Position numbers and translations under genes: made by a program. A model generated the notes under the pieces. It saw only the letters and a list, made by a program, of their open reading frames with translations. It was not told where the DNA came from and searched no databases. From Mnemiopsis leidyi (Eukaryota; Ctenophora; Tentaculata; Lobata; Bolinopsidae), in assembly GCA_000226015.1 (NCBI GenBank), contig JH152876.1, forward strand, positions 121,525 through 151,200: a stretch of 29,676 bases of DNA, in the 5' to 3' direction. Shown in pieces: positions 28,245-29,676 of the stretch (within the stretch, counting starts at the first letter, position 1; each line of letters begins with the position of its first letter).

Positions 28245-28304
28245 TTGTAGGTTGATAACCTACTGTCGCGGCCATCACGCGCTGTCACGCATTTCTGGCC
28301 TGGC
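28245..28304 (+). repeat. 60-bp direct repeat, left copy
   Basis: About 55 of 60 positions match 29617-29676. It begins with TTGTAGGTTGATAACCTAC, whose GTAGGTT and AACCTAC arms (28247-28263) form a perfect 7-bp hairpin. Confidence 0.9.
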
Positions 28305-28455
28305 GAATTTCGAAGAAATTCTAGACGCGCATCGCCCGTTGAGCGCTGCCGTACAATTTTGTGCGCGTAGCAGCCGGGCCGCCGCGCGCGGCGTAAGCAC
28401 ATGGTTATTGTCAAACGTTGCCTGACCTGCTGCAGCGAAGCGGTAGCCCCCGCGC

Positions 28456-28493
28456 GCGAAGCTGCCGCCCCGTAGCGAAGCTGCCGCTCCGTA
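28456..28493 (+). repeat. 19-bp tandem repeat, two copies
   Basis: GCGAAGCTGCCGCCCCGTA (28456-28474) is followed directly by the same 19-mer with one C-to-T change (28475-28493). A third, diverged copy may lie near 28433. Confidence 0.85.
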
Positions 28494-29033
28494 GGGGAAA
28501 ATGGGCCGCAACGCAAGGCAACATGGTTAGGTGAAATAGGTAAGCTTTGTCGAGGTGTCATATTACTTGTCGAGGTTACCCGACCCGCGCGCGGCTCGCA
28601 GTTTGCTGCTCTCCTGGCGTTTTGTTAGAACGTTAAACGGATACCATTTCTGATCTCGTTTGTCTGGTTTTGTCCGACCCTCATGACAGGAGCTGAGGGT
28701 GCGCGCTGCTGTACAATCATCTCGGCAATATATTTGATATTACTCGACTCGCGCGTCAAGTTAAGCTTGTATTTTGCTCATTATTCAACACGGAAAAGCA
28801 TTTTTCTTGTGCAACATTTCTGCTGGCCCATGTGTTATTGTTTAAATTGGTTTTCATTGCTCTAACCAGAGCCCTTTTGTGCGCGTCACGCGCGCACCAG
28901 AGGTGGCTGCGTAAGCATGAAACACCTGGTTAGGCGATTTACAACTTAATTTCCCCTTATTAAATACATTTACTGTTGTCGAGGTGTTACCCGACTCGCG
29001 CGCGGCTCGCAGCTTGCTGCTTTCCTGGCGAGA

Positions 29034-29060
29034 AACGTTCTAACGTTTCGTTAGAACGTT
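29034..29060. repeat. Perfect 11-bp hairpin AACGTTCTAAC / GTTAGAACGTT
   Basis: Arms 29034-29044 and 29050-29060 are exact inverse complements around GTTTC. A single arm, GTTAGAACGTTA, also lies near 28624, and shorter arms of the same sequence form the palindrome at 1454-1474. Confidence 0.85.
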
Positions 29061-29219
29061 AGACCATAGACGGATATCATCTCGTCGAATTTATTGTGGT
29101 GTAAGTCTACCGAGGAGGACCTGAGGACGAGGTTACGACAGTTGACATCTTTAGGTAATATCTCGAAACCGTGTTTAACTTGTCTCACGTTGTGACCCTT
29201 TTCACGCCGCCGCCGGAGG

Positions 29220-29236
29220 CTGCCGCTTCGCGGCAG
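29220..29236. repeat. Perfect GC hairpin CTGCCGC-TTC-GCGGCAG
   Basis: Seven-base arms with a three-base loop inside the CpG-rich block. The arm sequence resembles the 19-bp tandem repeat at 28456. Confidence 0.8.
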
Positions 29237-29616
29237 CAGGGCTATGCAACGTGTAGCAATGTTTAACGTGGTTTTTGTAATTCTCTTCTTGACTCGAGCG
29301 ATAGACATAGGTTTTTAATTAAGAAGAAAAATACAAATTTCAGAAAAATACAAATTCTTATTTACAGCATTTAATATAAATCAAATTATAAATATCTCAT
29401 TCTCCGTGCTAAAAATATGGAACACGGGTTGGCCCAGCATGGTGCGCGCACGACTTGGTGACGCGCGCCGCGCGCACCCGTCTACCAGAACACAAGATTC
29501 TGTAAGGCAGGAGCACACGTGCGCGGCACGACATAATGCGGCACACATACATTGAATACAGCATTAAAAATTACTTTTATTAGTATTATCTTCAATTCAA
29601 CAGAATTTTCAAATAT

Positions 29617-29676
29617 TTGTAAGTTGATAACCTACTGTCGCGGCCATTACACGCTCTCACGCATTTCTGGCTTGGC
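29617..29676 (+). repeat. 60-bp direct repeat, right copy, cut by the window end
   Basis: Matches 28245-28304 with about five differences. Homology starts sharply at TTGTAAGTTG and runs to the last base, so the element continues beyond this window. Confidence 0.9.

Larger units (their letters stand above)
28245..29676. repeat. CpG-rich mosaic repeat block, continues past the window
   Basis: A strong base-composition break from the AT-rich flanks, with many GCGCGC runs. Internal duplications include GCGCGGCTCGCAG followed by TTGCTGCT at about 28587 and 28997 (offset about 410), GTCGAGGT near 28549, 28568 and 28978, and GTTAGAACGTTA near 28624 and 29050. Several perfect hairpins are present. 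Direct 60-bp repeats mark 28245-28304 and 29617-29676. I see no credible coding sequence. It may be a non-autonomous transposon cluster or complex satellite; I do not recognise the family. Confidence 0.65.

Noticed and set aside
28187..28561. 124-codon minus-strand frame in the CpG-rich block
   Set aside because: High GC lowers stop frequency, and the frame runs through tandem and dispersed repeat units; no recognisable protein.
1..29676. tRNA, rRNA or other known RNA genes
   Set aside because: I looked for tRNA-like internal promoter boxes and cloverleaf-like pairing and found none convincing; short GGTTCGAA-like strings lacked partners.

Overview
This window is nuclear DNA from an animal, most likely an invertebrate. 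The evidence is one long gene with many GT-AG introns, encoding a two-pore-domain potassium channel (K2P), set in AT-rich, gene-poor sequence with microsatellites, minisatellites, decayed DNA transposons and one run of Ns (an assembly gap). Nothing bacterial, organellar or viral is recognisable. The sequence alone does not let me name the phylum.

Layout. Positions 1-976 are the 3' part of a dead hAT-type DNA transposon: a frameshifted transposase C-terminus, then a terminal region packed with CCCGG/CCGGG. From about 985 to 19,980 I find no convincing gene. This stretch holds short tandem repeats (3629-3869, 4700-4777, 8005-8112, 9776-9883, 12411-12450), a (CA)n tract broken by the 973-base gap (13397-14569), a few inverted repeats and some scattered E-boxes. 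The short open frames here look like chance.

The K2P gene occupies 20082-27664 on the + strand. Nine exons join in consistent phase to give a predicted 908-residue protein. The channel core (TM1, pore 1 TIGYGH, TM2, TM3, pore 2 TIGFGD, TM4) is encoded by exons 3 to 9. It is preceded by an unusually long, Ser/Pro-rich cytosolic N-terminus of about 340 residues (exons 1-2) and followed by a cytosolic tail of about 320 residues (exon 9). The termini carry four RRxS kinase-type sites, an LxVP-like and a PxIxIT-like calcineurin docking motif, and a small Cys/His cluster. This suggests phosphorylation and calcineurin control in the manner of vertebrate TRESK, which is inference.

The introns hold the most unusual structure. 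The intron that splits the first pore-filter glycine contains a 46-bp array in which the 3' splice site is repeated nine times; only the last copy is the productive acceptor, and the other eight would each give the same early stop. The 5' splice site of exon 3 is also tandemly duplicated. A 50-bp minisatellite lies in intron 1 and a 10-bp repeat in intron 7.

From about 28,245 to the window end there is a CpG-rich mosaic of short repeats and perfect hairpins. It has a 60-bp direct repeat at each end (the second cut by the window edge), and fragments of it recur at 7.1 kb and in intron 7. It looks like a mobile or satellite-like repeat family I cannot name.
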